In this document: positions 1 to 9,711 of the stretch, piece by piece
How positions within the stretch are numbered: the stretch's first letter is position 1
Layout: every line of letters starts with the position of its first letter
Source of the DNA: JAGRGG01 sp965217265
Lineage (GTDB): Bacteria > Pseudomonadota > Alphaproteobacteria > Geminicoccales > Geminicoccaceae
NCBI GenBank assembly: GCA_965217265.1
Contig: CBDCHP010000004.1
Span: 1 to 64,000 of the forward strand
Direction of reading: 5' to 3'
DNA length: 64,000 nt
Notes under the pieces: generated by a model
Seen by the model: only the letters and a program-made list of their open reading frames with translations
What the model was told of the DNA's origin: nothing
The model's database searches: none
Program-made: the position numbers and the translations under genes

Positions 1-30
1 GGCGGCGACCACGCCCTCAGCGGGCGGACG

Positions 31-118
31 CGTCAAATCGGGAGGCGTTTTTGTGGAATCCCTTTATAAGTAAGTATTCTTATAAGCGGATTCCACAAAA
101 TGCCTGGCGCGTTTGACG
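31..118. repeat. 88 bp palindromic repeat, left copy
   Basis: The ends read CGTCAAA and TTTGACG. Inside them sit the long arms TTTTGTGGAATCC and GGATTCCACAAAA around an AT-rich centre. A second copy of nearly the same length lies at 24087-24175 in the opposite orientation: the side facing the island carries the CAGGCATTTTGTGGAA arm in both copies and the outer side carries the GCGTTTTTGTGGAA arm. It could be a MITE-like element, an attachment or recombination site, or a protein-binding dyad. No open reading frame lies inside it. Confidence 0.75.
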
Positions 119-592
119 GCCCTCGGCGCCCCCGCGGCTCCACGTCCGTAATCCGTCGCTTCACAGCCAGCCGATCACGGATCTCGAGCATCGCACACAC
201 GTCCACGGGGGCCTGGGCCGCCGCTCATGCCGCTCTCATCGCCGGGTTCGCCGGCGGACACCGAAGACGCACCCAGGGCAGCGGAGAAACCCAAGGGGTA
301 TATCCCCTTGGCGGTGCACTCCTCCCGTAGCCATGAGCGTGCGCACGGCGCCAACCTCGGCCGCGTTCCGCCGTGACGGCGAAGACAGGACCAAGTCACG
401 AGAGAACAAAGCAGCAAGCCTCGACCTCGGCGTGACCATGGCGAGCAAGCCGCCGGCGTCACGCTGGCATCTTGCGACCAATAATGGGCAGGGATCAGGC
501 CGCACAATTGTTATGCTTTTATTCCTAAACATGCTACACTCCTCACCCATGGCAACCCGCCATCCATTCGCTCTCAACTCGGAGCTTCCTCG
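119..592. other. non-coding interval with a short dyad
   Basis: No convincing gene is visible. The arms CCAAGGGG (291-298) and CCCCTTGG (304-311) flank TATAT and form a compact hairpin or operator-like dyad. The last 100 bases become AT-richer ahead of the gene remnant at 593, which suggests a decayed promoter. Confidence 0.4.
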
Positions 593-1268
593 ATGACGAC
601 TTCGCGTCCCGGTCCGCCAAGCATGGCCGGCCTCGGCCGCGCCGAGCCGCTGCCCCGCCGCTGGACGCGCCTCATGTGGATCAGAAGCAGCACGCGGACC
701 GGCGGCCGGGCGATGACGCCGGACGAACTGGCCTGGGTCGCCGAGGCCTGGAACACCCTCGCCCGGCAGCCCGGCGCCCACGTCTGGCGGCCCGGCGCGC
801 CCCGCCCCTTCGAGGTTCTGGCGCTGCGCACCGAGCAAGGGCTGCACCTGGCGTTCGCCAACGGCACGACGGCGCTGATGCTCACGCCAGACTTTCGCCC
901 GGTCGACAAGCGGCGCCCGTCCCGGTACGCGCCGCTGCCGCTGCCGCTGGCCGAGGACGTCGAGGGATACTGGCTTGTCGGAGCGAGCTGATCCACGCCT
1001 TCGACAGCCGCGCTGAGTGGCTCAAGCCCGCCGCCGTGTGCTCGCCGCCGAGCCCGACGACAGGCCCGATGTATCGGCCGAGGCGTTCCGCGCCGCCTTC
1101 CTACTTGTCGGCAGCCGAGAAGGTGCCGCGCCAAGCCCAGCACCGGGCGCGACTCGTACGGCCTCAAGCACGAGGAAGATTGGCTGGAGTGGCAGATCGT
1201 GTGCGCTCGCTACGCGGGCATCAATCGATCGCTACGACGGTGACCTCAACGGCCTGTCGCTGCTAATA
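593..1268 (+). pseudogene. decayed paralogue of the unknown gene at 24627
   Basis: The first 128 or so codons read as a normal protein and are identical to the copy at 24642-25009. After the shared block the frame runs to a stop at 989-991. Recognisable continuation (RRVLAAEPD, then SAEAFRAAF) is found in another frame from about 1035, and a stretch reading HEEDWLEWQIVCARYAG lies in a third frame near 1165. Several indels separate these pieces, so the gene is broken. Its function is unknown and I recognise no domain. A GGAG ribosome-binding site precedes the ATG at 593. Confidence 0.65.
608..975 (+). repeat. 368 bp direct repeat, copy 1
   Basis: This block matches 24642-25009 at a constant offset of 24034 bases, with no difference found by eye. 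The flanks diverge at once on both sides although homology continues at lower identity downstream. That pattern fits recent gene conversion or a recombination footprint between two older paralogues. Together with copy 2 it brackets the hyu/TRAP island. Confidence 0.85.
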
Positions 1269-1294
1269 TGATCTCAGCAGCAGGAAGGTAGAGA

Positions 1295-2905
1295 ATGACG
1301 ATGCACCCTTCAGCGATGATCGTGACTGCACAGCCAGAGGCGTCCGAAGCGGGCGCACGGGTTCTCATGCGAGGTGGCAACGCCGTCGACGCGGCGATCG
1401 CCGCGGCGCTGGTGCAAGGGGTGGTCGATCCACAGATGTGCGGCGTCGCCGGCTTCGGTTCGTGCCAGATCTACGATCGCCGAAGGGGTGTCCACACCTG
1501 CATCGACTTTCACGCCAAGACGCCCCGCTCGGCCCGGCCGGACATGTGGCTCGACCGGCTCGAGGGCGAGACGCGCGACGGCTTCGGCTTCGTCCTGCGC
1601 GACAACGTCAACGACCTCGGTCATCAGGCCGTCGCTACGCCGGGCTCGCTGATGGCTTATCACGAGGCGGCGCGGGATTTCGGCACCTTCGAATGGTCCG
1701 ACATCTGCGCGCCGGCAATCGCTCAGGCCGAGGCGGGCTTCGCGGTGCGCCCGCACGTCTTTTACTGGTGGACCCACGGCGCCGAGTTCGGCCGCGTTCC
1801 CGTCGAGCGCCGCCTCGCCTACTCGGCAACCGGACGCCGCGCCTATTTCCGCCCGGACGGGTCGCTGAAGCGCATCGGCGATCGGGTCGAGAACCCCGAC
1901 CTCGCCCATAGCCTGCGGCGGATCGCGCGCGACGGTGCCGACACGTTCTATCGAGGCGAGATCGCCGAGCGGATCGAGGCGGACATGAGGGCGCACGGCG
2001 GGCTGGTCACCCGCGAGGACCTCGCCGCCTACCGCACCGTCCGTACCGATCCCTTGAGCGACACCTATCGCGGCTTCGAGGTCGCCACCAACCGCCCGCC
2101 GGGGGGCGGGATCATGCTGATCGAGATGCTGAACATCCTGGAGCATTTCGACCTCGCCGCACTCGGCCACAATTCGAGCGCTTACATCCGCACGGTCGTC
2201 GAGGCGATGAAGGCGGCGACGGCGGACAAGGACGCGCACGTCGGCGATCCCGCCTTCGTCGACGTGCCCGACCACCTGACGACGAAGGCCTACGCCGAGG
2301 GGATCGCCGGGCGCATTCGAGCGGGCGAACGCTTGCGCGTCGATCGCCTGAGCCGGCCGGAGACGCCGCACACGACCCACGTCGCCGTCGTCGACCAGGA
2401 CGAGATGTGCGTGACGATGACCCACTCGCTTGGGATGCCCTCGGGGGTGATCCCGGACGGGCTCGGCTTCATGCTGAACGGCTGCATGGCCGTCTTCGAT
2501 CCCCGTCCGGGCCGGCCGGGCTCGATCGCGCCGGGGAAGAGCCGGTTCAGCTCCGTCTGCCCGACCATCGTTCTTCAGGACGGTGCGCCCCGCGTGGTGA
2601 TCGGCGCGCCCGGCGGCACGCAGATCGCGATGGGTGTCTTGCAAGCGCTCTTGAACGTCGTCGATTTCGGCATGACGATGGAGGCGGCGGTCTCGGCACC
2701 CCGGTTCTCGGCGACCTCGAACGCGATCGACATCACCAACCGAATCCCGGGCTACGCGGTCGAGCCGCTGATCGCCGAGGGTCACGAGGTGATCCGTTCG
2801 GCGCTCACCTTCGGGATCGGCGCGGTGCACGGCATCCGGATCGCGGACGGACGGCTCGACGGCGGCGCCGACCCCGGGCACGACGGGGTGGCGCTGGCGG
2901 TCTGA
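1295..2905 (+). CDS. ggt: gamma-glutamyltransferase family protein
   Basis: Predicted N-terminal-nucleophile hydrolase of 536 residues that would cleave or transfer gamma-glutamyl groups. The N-terminal half carries the family's GGNAVDAAIAAALV stretch (about residues 28-41). The autoprocessing site is the TTH motif near Thr360, followed by VAVVDQD. Further family signatures are the PSGVIPDGLGFMLNGCM loop and GAPGGTQI. It has no obvious signal peptide, so it may act in the cytoplasm, unlike classical periplasmic GGT. The ATG at 1295 follows an AGGAAGG ribosome-binding site. It lies upstream of the hyu genes, which suggests a role in gamma-glutamyl or 5-oxoproline metabolism. That link is inferred from context only. 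Confidence 0.9.
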   Translation: MTMHPSAMIVTAQPEASEAGARVLMRGGNAVDAAIAAALVQGVVDPQMCGVAGFGSCQIYDRRRGVHTCIDFHAKTPRSARPDMWLDRLEGETRDGFGFVLRDNVNDLGHQAVATPGSLMAYHEAARDFGTFEWSDICAPAIAQAEAGFAVRPHVFYWWTHGAEFGRVPVERRLAYSATGRRAYFRPDGSLKRIGDRVENPDLAHSLRRIARDGADTFYRGEIAERIEADMRAHGGLVTREDLAAYRTVRTDPLSDTYRGFEVATNRPPGGGIMLIEMLNILEHFDLAALGHNSSAYIRTVVEAMKAATADKDAHVGDPAFVDVPDHLTTKAYAEGIAGRIRAGERLRVDRLSRPETPHTTHVAVVDQDEMCVTMTHSLGMPSGVIPDGLGFMLNGCMAVFDPRPGRPGSIAPGKSRFSSVCPTIVLQDGAPRVVIGAPGGTQIAMGVLQALLNVVDFGMTMEAAVSAPRFSATSNAIDITNRIPGYAVEPLIAEGHEVIRSALTFGIGAVHGIRIADGRLDGGADPGHDGVALAV

Positions 2906-2922
2906 TCGGCGCCGCTCGGGCG

Positions 2923-3819
2923 TCACGCCTGCCGGAGCGCCAGCCACGCCCCGGCCGTGACGAGGAGTGCTGCGAGGATCAGGCCCGGCTGCAGCGGCTC
3001 GGCGAGGACCAAGTGGCTCTGCAGGACGCCGAAGACCGGTGCCAGGATCATGACCTGCCCCGCCGTCGCCGCGGTGACGCGCGACAGCGCCTGCGCCCAG
3101 AAGAAGAAGCCGAGCAGCGTCGGGCCGGTCGCGTTCCAAGCGACGACCGCGAGCATGGACGGACTGAAGCGCACCTCGTGCCAATCCTCCATCAGCGGCG
3201 CCAGCACCAGCATGGCGAGCGCGGTCGCGAGGAGTTGCCACCAGACCTGTCGCCAAAAGCTGCTGGCCCAGGCGCGGCGGCGGTAGAGCACGGCGCCGAG
3301 TGCCCAGCCGTTGACCCCGACGAGGGCGGCCGCGATGCCGGTCATGGTGCCACCCTGCCAAGTCTGGCCAAAAGGATCCGTCAGGATTGCGATGCCGGTG
3401 AGGCCGAGACCGGCGCCGAGTGCCGCGCCCGCCGTCACCGCTTCACGAAGGACGGCAGCACCCCAGAGGAGCGCCCAGATCGGCACGGTATAAGCGATCA
3501 GCACCACTTGGCTGGCGTCGGTCCAGCGCAGCGCCAGCGCCGTCATCGTCGTCATCAAGCCTGCCTGCAAGAGACCCACGACGGCCAGCGCCGACCGCTC
3601 GCCGGGCTCGGGCAGGAGGCCGCGAAGCTTGCCCCGCGCCGCCATGACGGCGAGGAACAGGAGAACGGCACCGCCGTAGCGAAAGGCGTTGAACCAAAGC
3701 GGACCGACGTCGCGGACGGCGATCTTCACCCAGGTGTAGTTGCCGCCCCAAAGGACGACGAGGAGAAGCAGATAACCGACGGCGACCCGTCGCTCCGCCC
3801 CGGCCCTCTCGCTCGGCAT
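2923..3819 (-). CDS. EamA/DMT-family transporter
   Basis: A 298-residue membrane protein with about ten hydrophobic segments arranged as two EamA repeats. The first repeat contains the typical WGGNYTWVKIAV start. The family (drug/metabolite transporters such as RhaT and YdcZ-like exporters) moves small metabolites across the inner membrane, often as efflux. It is convergent with ggt (17 bp apart) and divergent from hyuA1, so it may export an intermediate of the island pathway. The substrate cannot be read from sequence. Confidence 0.85.
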   Translation of the reverse strand: MPSERAGAERRVAVGYLLLLVVLWGGNYTWVKIAVRDVGPLWFNAFRYGGAVLLFLAVMAARGKLRGLLPEPGERSALAVVGLLQAGLMTTMTALALRWTDASQVVLIAYTVPIWALLWGAAVLREAVTAGAALGAGLGLTGIAILTDPFGQTWQGGTMTGIAAALVGVNGWALGAVLYRRRAWASSFWRQVWWQLLATALAMLVLAPLMEDWHEVRFSPSMLAVVAWNATGPTLLGFFFWAQALSRVTAATAGQVMILAPVFGVLQSHLVLAEPLQPGLILAALLVTAGAWLALRQA

Positions 3820-3982
3820 ACAGCCTCCCGTCTCTACCGCGCCCCGATAGGCGCGCGGCGGGCGGAGGCTGTCAACGTGGCGACGTCAAACCCCCGCGAA
3901 CACCGCCGTCCGGAGGGACTTCTCGTTGGATTGGAAACCGCCTAGGGTAAGCCGTGCCGCCGGCGAGAAAGGTAAAGTTAAG

Positions 3983-6004
3983 ATGGTACGCACGGGCGTC
4001 GAGGTGGGGGGCACGTTCACCGACTTGGTCGAGATCGGCCCCGCCGGCGTGCGCATTGCCAAGACGCCGAGCACGCCGGTAAACCCCGACGAGGGCGCGT
4101 TCGACGCACTCGCCCAGAGCGGCACGCCGCTCGATGCGATCGAGGATCTGGCGCACGGCTCGACGGTCGCGACGAACGCGGTTTTGGAGCGCAAGGGCTT
4201 TCGCATCGCCTTCGTGACGACGCGCGGGTTTCGCGACGTCTTGCTGATGCAGCGCCACGGCCGCTCGCGGATCTACGACCTCGAATACGCCAAGCCCCGG
4301 CCGGTAGTCGAGCGGTGCGACAGCTTCGAGGTGGAGGAGCGGGTGACGGCCGACGGCTCGGTCGTGACGCCGCTCGACGTCGAGGCGCTCGGGCGCGACC
4401 TGATCCCCCGCCTCGGCGACGGCGGCTACGAGGCGATCGCCGTGTGCCTCCTCAACGCCTACGTCAACCCGGCGCACGAGGAGGCGCTGGGCAAGGCGAT
4501 CCGAGAGGCCCTGCCGCAAGTCCACGTCACCCTTTCTTGCGAGGTCACGCGCGAATTCCGCGAATACGAGCGCGCCTCGACGACGACGCTCGCCGCCTAC
4601 GTTCAGCCGGTGATCGACCGCTACGTCGGGCGCTTCGAGGAACGCCTCGCCGCCGAGGGCTTTCGCGGCCGGTTCAGCGTGATGCAGTCGAACGGGGGAC
4701 GCCTGCCGGCCGAGGCGATGCGGCGCAACGCGGTCAACGCGCTGCTCTCGGGCCCCGCCGCGGGCGTGATCGGTGCCGCGCGGCAGATCGGCCGGTCGGG
4801 ATTCGCCAACCTCTTGACCCTCGACATGGGCGGCACCTCGACGGACGTGAGCGTCGTCACCGACGGCAAGCCGCAGCTCACCCAGGAATTTACTATCGAC
4901 GGGCTGCCGATCCGCCTGCCCATCGTCGACATCCACACCATCGGCGCCGGCGGCGGCTCGATCGTCTGGGTCGACGAGGGCGGCATGCTGCGGGTCGGGC
5001 CGCACTCGGCCGGTGCCGAGCCGGGGCCCGCCTGCTACCGGCGCGGCGGCACCGAGCCGACGCTGACGGACGCGCACGTCATCTGCCGAACGATCCGGCC
5101 GGAGGCCTTTCTCGGCGGCCGGATGGAGGTGGACCCAGGGCTGTCGCGCAAGGCGTTCGAGCCGATCGCCATGCACTTCGGCATGACCTTGGAAGAGGCG
5201 GCCGACAGCGCGATTCAGCTCGCCGACGCCAACATCACCCGGGCGATCCAGCTCGTCTCGACCGAACGCGGCCTCGACCCGCGCGACTACGTGATGGTGC
5301 CCTTCGGCGGTGCCGGGCCGCTCCACGCCGCGCGGGCGGCGCGGGAGTTGGGCATGCGCCGCGTCGTCGTCCCGCCGAGCGCCGGCGTACTCTCGGCCTA
5401 CGGGCTCATCGCCGCCGACTTCACGCAGTACGCGAGCCTGACGCGCCGGGTGAAGGTCAACGGCACGGCAGCCGACGTGCTCCGCGAGGCTTTCGAGGCG
5501 ATGAGGGCGGACATGCTCGAACGGGCACGGGCGATGCGGCTCGAAGAACCGCTAGAACTCGAATTCTTCGCCGACATGCGCTTCGTCGGCCAAGCCTTCG
5601 AGGTGCCGGTGGCTTTTCCGCCGGACGATCTGGCGACGCTCACGCCGGACGACGTCGCGCGCCGCTTCGGCGAGGCGCACCACCGAGTCTACTTCTTCGG
5701 CGCCGAAGCCGCGCGGCCGGTCGAGTTCGTCTCGTTCCGGCTGGGCCTTACCGCACCGCTAGCCGAGCTGCCGCTCCTGGCGGAGACCGGCGAGGGATCT
5801 CGCCGGGACGAGGCGATCGAGCTGTTCCACGACCGCCGCTGGATCGAGGGGCGGCTGCTCGGTCGGGCGGCACTCGCCGAGGGGGTCGCGGTCGAGGGCC
5901 CGGCGCTGCTGGAGGACACGACCTCAACCGTGCTCCTGCCGGCCGGCTGGACCGCGCGGCGGGACGCGCACGACAACACCGTCATGGAGCGGCTCGATGC
6001 CTGA
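3983..6004 (+). CDS. hyuA: HyuA-type subunit 1 of a hydantoinase/oxoprolinase
   Basis: ATP-binding subunit of the two-subunit hydantoinase/5-oxoprolinase superfamily, which opens lactams, cyclic amides or carboxylates related compounds with ATP. The N-terminal VEVGGTFTDLV (residues 6-16) and the internal DMGGTSTDVSV (about residue 282) are the two phosphate-binding motifs. The length of 673 residues is normal. An ATG 57 bases further upstream is open, but the ATG at 3983 is preceded by GAGAAAGG and begins exactly at the conserved N-terminus. The stop overlaps hyuB1 by 8 bp. The true substrate (5-oxoproline, hydantoin, caprolactam, other) cannot be decided. Confidence 0.92.
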   Translation: MVRTGVEVGGTFTDLVEIGPAGVRIAKTPSTPVNPDEGAFDALAQSGTPLDAIEDLAHGSTVATNAVLERKGFRIAFVTTRGFRDVLLMQRHGRSRIYDLEYAKPRPVVERCDSFEVEERVTADGSVVTPLDVEALGRDLIPRLGDGGYEAIAVCLLNAYVNPAHEEALGKAIREALPQVHVTLSCEVTREFREYERASTTTLAAYVQPVIDRYVGRFEERLAAEGFRGRFSVMQSNGGRLPAEAMRRNAVNALLSGPAAGVIGAARQIGRSGFANLLTLDMGGTSTDVSVVTDGKPQLTQEFTIDGLPIRLPIVDIHTIGAGGGSIVWVDEGGMLRVGPHSAGAEPGPACYRRGGTEPTLTDAHVICRTIRPEAFLGGRMEVDPGLSRKAFEPIAMHFGMTLEEAADSAIQLADANITRAIQLVSTERGLDPRDYVMVPFGGAGPLHAARAARELGMRRVVVPPSAGVLSAYGLIAADFTQYASLTRRVKVNGTAADVLREAFEAMRADMLERARAMRLEEPLELEFFADMRFVGQAFEVPVAFPPDDLATLTPDDVARRFGEAHHRVYFFGAEAARPVEFVSFRLGLTAPLAELPLLAETGEGSRRDEAIELFHDRRWIEGRLLGRAALAEGVAVEGPALLEDTTSTVLLPAGWTARRDAHDNTVMERLDA

Positions 6005-7676
6005 GAACGCGGCGCTTGTCCTCGACCCGGTCGACTACGCCGTCATCAGCCAGGGACTGACGGCCGCGGCGCGCGAGATGGGAGTAAAACTCGTCCGCTC
6101 GTCCTATTCCAACATCGTGCGCGAGGCGCAAGACGGGTCCGCAGCATTATTCGACGCTAAGGGCGACGTCGTGGCTCAGGCCGAACTGATCCCGATGCAG
6201 CTCGGGCCGATGTCCGACATCTTTCGCGCCTGCGCCGCTATCGTGCCGCCTGACCGGCTAGGCCCGGGCGATTTCTACATCAACAACGATCCCTACAAAG
6301 GTGGCCAGCACCTGCAAGACGTGTTCATCTTCTCGCCGATCTTCGTCGAGGGGCGGCTCGTCGGCTTCGCCGGCTCGGTGTCGCACCACCTCGACCTCGG
6401 CGGCGGCAATCCGGGGCTGACGCCGAACGCGGCCGACGTCCACGCCGAGGGGCTGATCTTCCCGCCCTCGGTCTACAACGTTGATCGCGACTGGAACGGC
6501 GGCAACTTAGAGCGGCTGATCGCGGCTAACATCCGGGCACCCGACCAGACGATCGGGGACTTCTACGCCCAGTTCGCCGCCAACGCGGTCGGCACCGAGC
6601 GGGTCGTCCAACTCTGCCGCCGCTACGGCACGGTCAAGGTCCGCCGGGCGATGACCGGCCTGATCGACTATTCTGAGCGGCGCTTTCGCGCGGCGGTCGC
6701 CATGATCCCGGACGGGGAATATTCGGGCGAGGACGCAGTCGACGACGACGGGCTGTCACCAACGCCGCTCGTGGTGAGGGCGACGGTCCGGATCAAGGGC
6801 GAAACGATCGAGGTCGACTATGCCGGCACCGGGCCGGAAGTGACGCGAAACCTCAACTGCCCCTTCGCCTCGACCGTCTCGGCGACGCTCGCGGCGGTGA
6901 AGTCGGCGCTCACCAGCCCCGACATCCCCTTCAACGAGGGCGTCAAGCGGCCGGTCAGCGTGAGCGCGCCCAAGGGGTGCTTGGTCAACCCCAACTACCC
7001 GGCACCGGTCCGAGCGCGGATGCTCTCGGCCTATCGCTGCTTTAATGCGGTGATGCGGGCCTTGTCCGAGGCCGTGCCCGAGCGGGTGATCGCGAGCGGC
7101 AACGACACGACGCACTCGCTGGCGCTCTCCCACCTCGAAGACGGCCGCTATAGGGTCTACTTGGAGATCTTCGGCGGCGGCTTCGGCGCCTCGGCCAGAG
7201 TCGACGGCTGCGACGGGGTCGACTCCGCGCTCTCGAACTGCACCAACACGCCGGTCGAGGCGACCGACATGGACTTCGCCCACTTTCGCGTGGTGGGCTA
7301 CGGCCTGATGTCCGACACCGGCGGGGCCGGGCGCCGCCGGGGCGGGCTCGGGCTCTGGCGGAGCTTCGAGGTGCTCAAAGACGGGGTCAACTTCGCCTGC
7401 TACTCGGATCGGGCGAAGATAGCACCCTGGGGGCTCTTCGGCGGGCAAGACGGCGCTCGGACCCGCTTGGAGATCAAGCGCGGTGACGAGGTGATCGCGC
7501 TGCCGACCAAGACCCAGGTGTCGCTGAAGAAGGGTGACGTGCTGACGCTGATGACCGCGGGCGGCGGCGGCTACGGGCCGGTCGGGGAGCGGCCGGACGC
7601 GATGATCGCGCGCGACGTTCGCGAGGGCTACCAGACGGCGGAGGCGGCCGAGGCGGCCTATGGACGGACGGGCTGA
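5997..7676 (+). CDS. hyuB: HyuB-type subunit 1
   Basis: Partner of the preceding HyuA, 559 residues, with the usual HyuB features: INNDPYKGGQHLQDV near residue 95, the metal-site-like SVSHHLDLGG near 125, and a Gly-rich tail (TAGGGGYGPVGERPD). It begins inside the hyuA1 stop region (ATGCCTGA), so translation is probably coupled. HyuB carries out the second half of the ATP-dependent amide opening in the A/B complex. It is followed by a second, divergent A/B pair rather than by a transporter. Confidence 0.92.
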   Translation: MPENAALVLDPVDYAVISQGLTAAAREMGVKLVRSSYSNIVREAQDGSAALFDAKGDVVAQAELIPMQLGPMSDIFRACAAIVPPDRLGPGDFYINNDPYKGGQHLQDVFIFSPIFVEGRLVGFAGSVSHHLDLGGGNPGLTPNAADVHAEGLIFPPSVYNVDRDWNGGNLERLIAANIRAPDQTIGDFYAQFAANAVGTERVVQLCRRYGTVKVRRAMTGLIDYSERRFRAAVAMIPDGEYSGEDAVDDDGLSPTPLVVRATVRIKGETIEVDYAGTGPEVTRNLNCPFASTVSATLAAVKSALTSPDIPFNEGVKRPVSVSAPKGCLVNPNYPAPVRARMLSAYRCFNAVMRALSEAVPERVIASGNDTTHSLALSHLEDGRYRVYLEIFGGGFGASARVDGCDGVDSALSNCTNTPVEATDMDFAHFRVVGYGLMSDTGGAGRRRGGLGLWRSFEVLKDGVNFACYSDRAKIAPWGLFGGQDGARTRLEIKRGDEVIALPTKTQVSLKKGDVLTLMTAGGGGYGPVGERPDAMIARDVREGYQTAEAAEAAYGRTG

Positions 7677-9711
7677 GGGCTACAGCGTCGGCGTCGACAT
7701 CGGCGGCACCTTCACCGACGTCGTCTGCGCCGGGCCCGACGGCGTGGTGACGATGAAGCTCCCGAGCACGACCGCCGACAAGAGCCTCGCGGCGGCCGAG
7801 GCGCTGGCCCGGCTCGGCCGCGACCACGGCGTCGATCCCGCCCGCGTCACCCTCTTCGCCCACGGAACCACGGTCGCGACCAACGCGGTGATCGAGGGCA
7901 AGGGTGCGAAGCTCGGGCTGATCACCACCGAGGGCTTCGGCGACACGCTGGAGATCGGGCGCCAGATGCGCCGTCAACTCTACGACAGGGTGCTGCGGCC
8001 GGAGACACCCGGCTGGCTCGCACCCGGCGCGCGCCGGGTGGAGGTGCGCGAACGGGTGGCGGCAGACGGGGCGGTGGTGACGCCGCTTGACGAGGCGAGC
8101 GTCGTCGAGGCGATCGAGCGGCTGCGGGTGCTGCGGGTCGAGGCGGTGGCGATCTGTCTTCTCTTCGCTTTCGTCAATCCGGAGCACGAGCGGCGGGTGG
8201 CCGAGGCGGTGCGAAGGGCGATGCCGGACGTTCCGGTCTCGCTCTCCACGGAGGTCGATCCTGCCTTTCGCGAGTACGAGAGGACCGCCGCGACGTGTTT
8301 CGACGCCTACGTCAAGCCGGTCGTCGATACTTATCTGGCACGGATCGAGGCGGCGCTGGCGCGGATCGGCGTACCGGCACCGCTGCAGGTGATGCAGTCG
8401 CGGGGCGGGCTCGCGGCGGCGGCGGTAGCTCGGCTTCGACCTATCCGGCTCTTTCTCTCCGGCCCCGCAGCGGGGGTGATCGGCGCGCAGGAGGAGGCGC
8501 GGCGCGTCGGGATCGGGGACCTGATCTCGATCGACATCGGCGGCACGTCGAGCGACATCGCGCTGGCCGAGGGCGGCCGGGTGGCGGTGCGATCGGAGGC
8601 GACGGTCGCGGGTTACCCGATCAGGGTGCCGATGCTCGACATCGTGACGCTCGGTGCCGGCGGCGGCAGCGTCGCTTGGATCGACGCCGCCGGCGGTCTG
8701 CGGGTGGGCCCCCGCTCGGCCGGGGCGGAGCCGGGGCCGGCCTGCTACGGTCGCGGCGGCATGGAGCCGACCGTCACCGACGCCTCGGTGGTGCTCGGCT
8801 ATCTCGACCCCGCCTATTTCGCCGGCGGCACGCTCCGATTGGAGCCGAAGGCGGCGCACGAGGCGATCGAGCGGGCGCTCGCAGGCCCCTTGGGCACGAG
8901 CGCCGAGGCGGCGGCGGCGGGCGTGCACCGCATCGCCAATGCGCACATGGCCGACGGTATTCGCCTCGTGTCGCTCAACCGCGGCCACGACCCCCGCGAC
9001 TTCGCGCTGGTGGCGCTCGGCGGCGCGGGCGGGCTGCACGCGGCGGCACTGGCCGAGGAACTGGGCATCGGCCGCGTGCTGGTGCCGCAAAACCCCGGCG
9101 TGCTCTCGGCCGCGGGCCTGCTCTCGGCGGTGATCGAGCACGAGGTGGCGGGGCCGTTCCACCGCCCGCTCGCCGCGGCCGATCCGGCCGAGATTGCCGC
9201 GACGCTCGACGGGCTGCACGCGCAAGCGGCGGCGTTGATGGCGCGAGAGGCGGTCGAGGGGTTGCGGCAGGAGCAGGACGCCGCGGCCGACCTCGCCTAT
9301 CAAGGCCAGAGCCACTGCATCGAGGTGCCCTGGGATGCCGGTGCTGCCGACCCGCTCGCCACCGCCTACCGCGACTTCGAGGACGCGCACCGCCGGATCA
9401 ACGGCCACGCCACCGGCGCGCCGGCAAAGATCGTCAACCTTCGCGTCATGCACCGCGCCTTTCTTCCCGACCCGCTCGTCCGCCGCCCCGGCGCCTTCGG
9501 CGACGGTGCATCGGGCAAGGGCGCGCGAAGGGTGGTCTTCGCCGAAGCGGGCCCGGTCGAGGCGGCCGTGCACGACCGGGCGCGGATCGCGCCCGACGCT
9601 GCGATCGTCGGCCCTGCCGTCATCGAACAGGCGGATGCGACAACCCTGGTGCCGCCCGGCTGGCGTGTTGAAGCGCAGGAATCCGGCGCCTTGATCCTGG
9701 AGCGCGCATGA
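7660..9711 (+). CDS. hyuA: HyuA-type subunit 2
   Basis: Second HyuA paralogue, 683 residues, with VGVDIGGTFTDVV at residues 11-23 and DIGGTSSDIAL near residue 291. It overlaps the end of hyuB1 by 17 bp and shares four bases (ATGA) with hyuB2. Sequence differences from hyuA1 are spread along the whole length, so it is an old paralogue rather than a fresh tandem copy and may act on a different substrate. Confidence 0.92.
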   Translation: MDGRAEGYSVGVDIGGTFTDVVCAGPDGVVTMKLPSTTADKSLAAAEALARLGRDHGVDPARVTLFAHGTTVATNAVIEGKGAKLGLITTEGFGDTLEIGRQMRRQLYDRVLRPETPGWLAPGARRVEVRERVAADGAVVTPLDEASVVEAIERLRVLRVEAVAICLLFAFVNPEHERRVAEAVRRAMPDVPVSLSTEVDPAFREYERTAATCFDAYVKPVVDTYLARIEAALARIGVPAPLQVMQSRGGLAAAAVARLRPIRLFLSGPAAGVIGAQEEARRVGIGDLISIDIGGTSSDIALAEGGRVAVRSEATVAGYPIRVPMLDIVTLGAGGGSVAWIDAAGGLRVGPRSAGAEPGPACYGRGGMEPTVTDASVVLGYLDPAYFAGGTLRLEPKAAHEAIERALAGPLGTSAEAAAAGVHRIANAHMADGIRLVSLNRGHDPRDFALVALGGAGGLHAAALAEELGIGRVLVPQNPGVLSAAGLLSAVIEHEVAGPFHRPLAAADPAEIAATLDGLHAQAAALMAREAVEGLRQEQDAAADLAYQGQSHCIEVPWDAGAADPLATAYRDFEDAHRRINGHATGAPAKIVNLRVMHRAFLPDPLVRRPGAFGDGASGKGARRVVFAEAGPVEAAVHDRARIAPDAAIVGPAVIEQADATTLVPPGWRVEAQESGALILERA

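Noticed and set aside
1310..3361. 683-codon minus-strand open frame opposite ggt
   Set aside because: It is a GC-rich antisense shadow. The composition is Arg/Gly-rich without any family pattern, while the plus strand encodes a clear gamma-glutamyltransferase.
7474..9573. 699-codon minus-strand open frame opposite hyuA2
   Set aside because: Antisense shadow with low-complexity Arg/His-rich translation. The plus strand carries a conserved HyuA.
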